Source of the DNA: Pseudoalteromonas sp.
GTDB lineage: Bacteria > Pseudomonadota > Gammaproteobacteria > Enterobacterales > Alteromonadaceae
Direction: 5' to 3'
Assembly (NCBI RefSeq): GCF_018402495.1
Contig: NZ_JAGYIU010000001.1
Coordinates: forward strand, 496,001 to 560,000
DNA: 64,000 nucleotides
Shown here piece by piece: positions 63,529 to 64,000 of this stretch. Below the pieces are notes generated by a model. It made no database searches and was not told the origin of the DNA. It was given only the letters and a program-made list of their open reading frames with translations. Each line of letters begins with the position of its first letter. Position 1 is the first letter of the stretch. The position numbers were made by a program, and so were the translations under genes.

Positions 63529-63737
63529 TTTAAATACAAGAATTAGGTCGCTATTATTGCCGACATGTAGCAGCGACTTCATGTCGCGTCATTTTTTAAT
63601 GTCGTGAGCGACGGGCGACGAGGTGCAGGTTCCACCGAAAAAACCTCGGGGTCAACCTTATCCGTAGGCGAGAGTTTACCTCGCGCTTATTTTAAGGTTA
63701 GGCTCGTAACCCGATACCCGTAACTCATTTTAAAGAC
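63529..63737. other. Palindrome-rich intergenic DNA
   Basis: No gene. It contains GCGAC-TTCAT-GTCGC (63574-63588), followed by a short T-run that may end the tatD-phosphatase transcript, CGAGGT...ACCTCG (about 63619-63648), and GGCTCGTAACCCGATACCCG (63702-63721), related to the repeats at 44459-45022. Confidence 0.55.
63574..63598 (+). terminator. Possible terminator or REP-like hairpin after the PhoD-like gene
   Basis: A 5-bp GC stem with TTCAT loop, then GTCATTTTTT. The stem is short and the T-run displaced by four bases. The AGCGACTTCATGTCGC motif also looks like a dispersed REP-type element. Confidence 0.4.
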
Positions 63738-63842
63738 AAAAAAAGACCCAGAGCTATAAAACTCTGGGTTATAGGGGGCTCATGTGGTGAGCCCTGCGCT
63801 AACTAAAAACACTTTCAGATTCTTAGGGAGAAGTTGAAAGTT
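63738..63842 (-). ncRNA. Candidate small RNA, three hairpins ending in an intrinsic terminator
   Basis: Read on the minus strand, about 105 bases: a 5' hairpin ACTTTCA...TGAAAGT (63841-63835 with 63817-63811) whose inner TTCT-CCCTA-AGAA loop is C-rich; a second hairpin GGGCTCA-CCACA-TGAGCCC (63794-63776); and a terminator ACCCAGAG-TTTTATAG-CTCTGGGT (63769-63746) followed by C and seven T. A TATACT box at 63854-63849 would start transcription near 63842. There is no good -35 and no open reading frame. The C-rich CUCCCU loop could pair with ribosome-binding sites, as many regulatory RNAs do. Confidence 0.55.
63746..63769 (-). terminator. Intrinsic terminator of the candidate small RNA
   Basis: A perfect 8-bp stem with an eight-base loop; seven U residues follow on the minus strand only, showing the direction of transcription. 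No minus-strand gene precedes it up to the window end. Confidence 0.8.
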
Positions 63843-64000
63843 ATTTAAGTATAGTCAAAAGTGCTAAAAACACACATTTTTGTTCGTTTTTTATACTGTC
63901 GTAATTACAGCAAGTTACATTTGTTATGCACATCTTTATTAGAGTTTACACCCAGTTTATTAACTGCGTATTTTGTACTAAATCTCGTGGTAAAGAATTT

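Overview
The window is a chromosomal segment of a marine gammaproteobacterium. Gene order and protein style point to the Alteromonadales, most likely Pseudoalteromonas. Evidence: recB-recD, ttcA-uspE-fnr beside a complete cco cluster, mfd-csiV, yejK/yejL/yejM, divergent rne/rluC, yceD-rpmF-plsX-fabDG-acpP-fabF-pabC-mltG-tmk-holB-pilZ-tatD, AT-rich intergenic DNA, and large TonB-dependent receptors with the Alteromonadales plug-domain style. No rRNA, tRNA, prophage or CRISPR was seen.

Layout. 1-4095: 3' part of recB and complete recD (recombinational repair). 4151-5210: an IS30-family insertion sequence abutting the stop codon of a TRIC/UPF0126 membrane protein. 5964-9855: a secreted M20 amidohydrolase, then a secreted lipase-like hydrolase and an unrecognised membrane-anchored protein. 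9904-19912 (minus strand): ttcA, uspE, fnr, a TauE/SafE-like membrane protein, ccoS (only 55 codons), ccoI, ccoH, then ccoNOQP, i.e. the cbb3 oxidase structural and assembly genes with the oxygen sensor Fnr. A divergent lipoprotein gene (20251) faces ccoN. 21262-25184: a TonB-dependent receptor and a membrane protein of unknown function. 25208-31791 (minus): small lipoprotein, csiV, mfd, then aguA-aguB (agmatine to putrescine). 31906: a PilZ-like protein. 32811-37483: an ECF sigma factor, FecR-type anti-sigma factor and STN-type TonB receptor, i.e. a cell-surface signalling unit. 37549-43383 (minus): DUF2383 protein, LysR regulator with aceK, DUF4124 protein, shortened YejM-like protein and YejL; then yejK on plus. 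44452-45332: repeat-rich intergenic DNA. 45333-48605: rne, with a long hexapeptide-repeat tail. 49376-63528: rluC, a HAD phosphatase, maf, and the lipid/cell-wall/replication cluster ending with tatD and a PhoD-like phosphatase.

How the genes work together. The cco block makes, loads with copper and assembles a high-affinity terminal oxidase, with its likely regulator fnr alongside. The plsX-fabD-fabG-acpP-fabF block is the fatty-acid core, apparently without fabH at its usual place. The fecI/fecR/receptor trio is expected to sense an extracellular ligand and induce its own uptake.

The most interesting non-standard signals are: a structured, terminator-ended element at 63738-63842 (minus) that looks like an undescribed small RNA; a receptor gene with a second signal peptide, ribosome-binding site and start codon inside it (34913); a consensus promoter that would make yceD mRNA almost leaderless; a perfect dyad at the predicted ccoN transcription start; an attenuator-like leader before acpP; three copies of a roughly 255-bp palindromic repeat between yejK and rne; and a YejM-like protein whose periplasmic domain is shortened. 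No clear new multi-gene defence or biosynthetic system was found.
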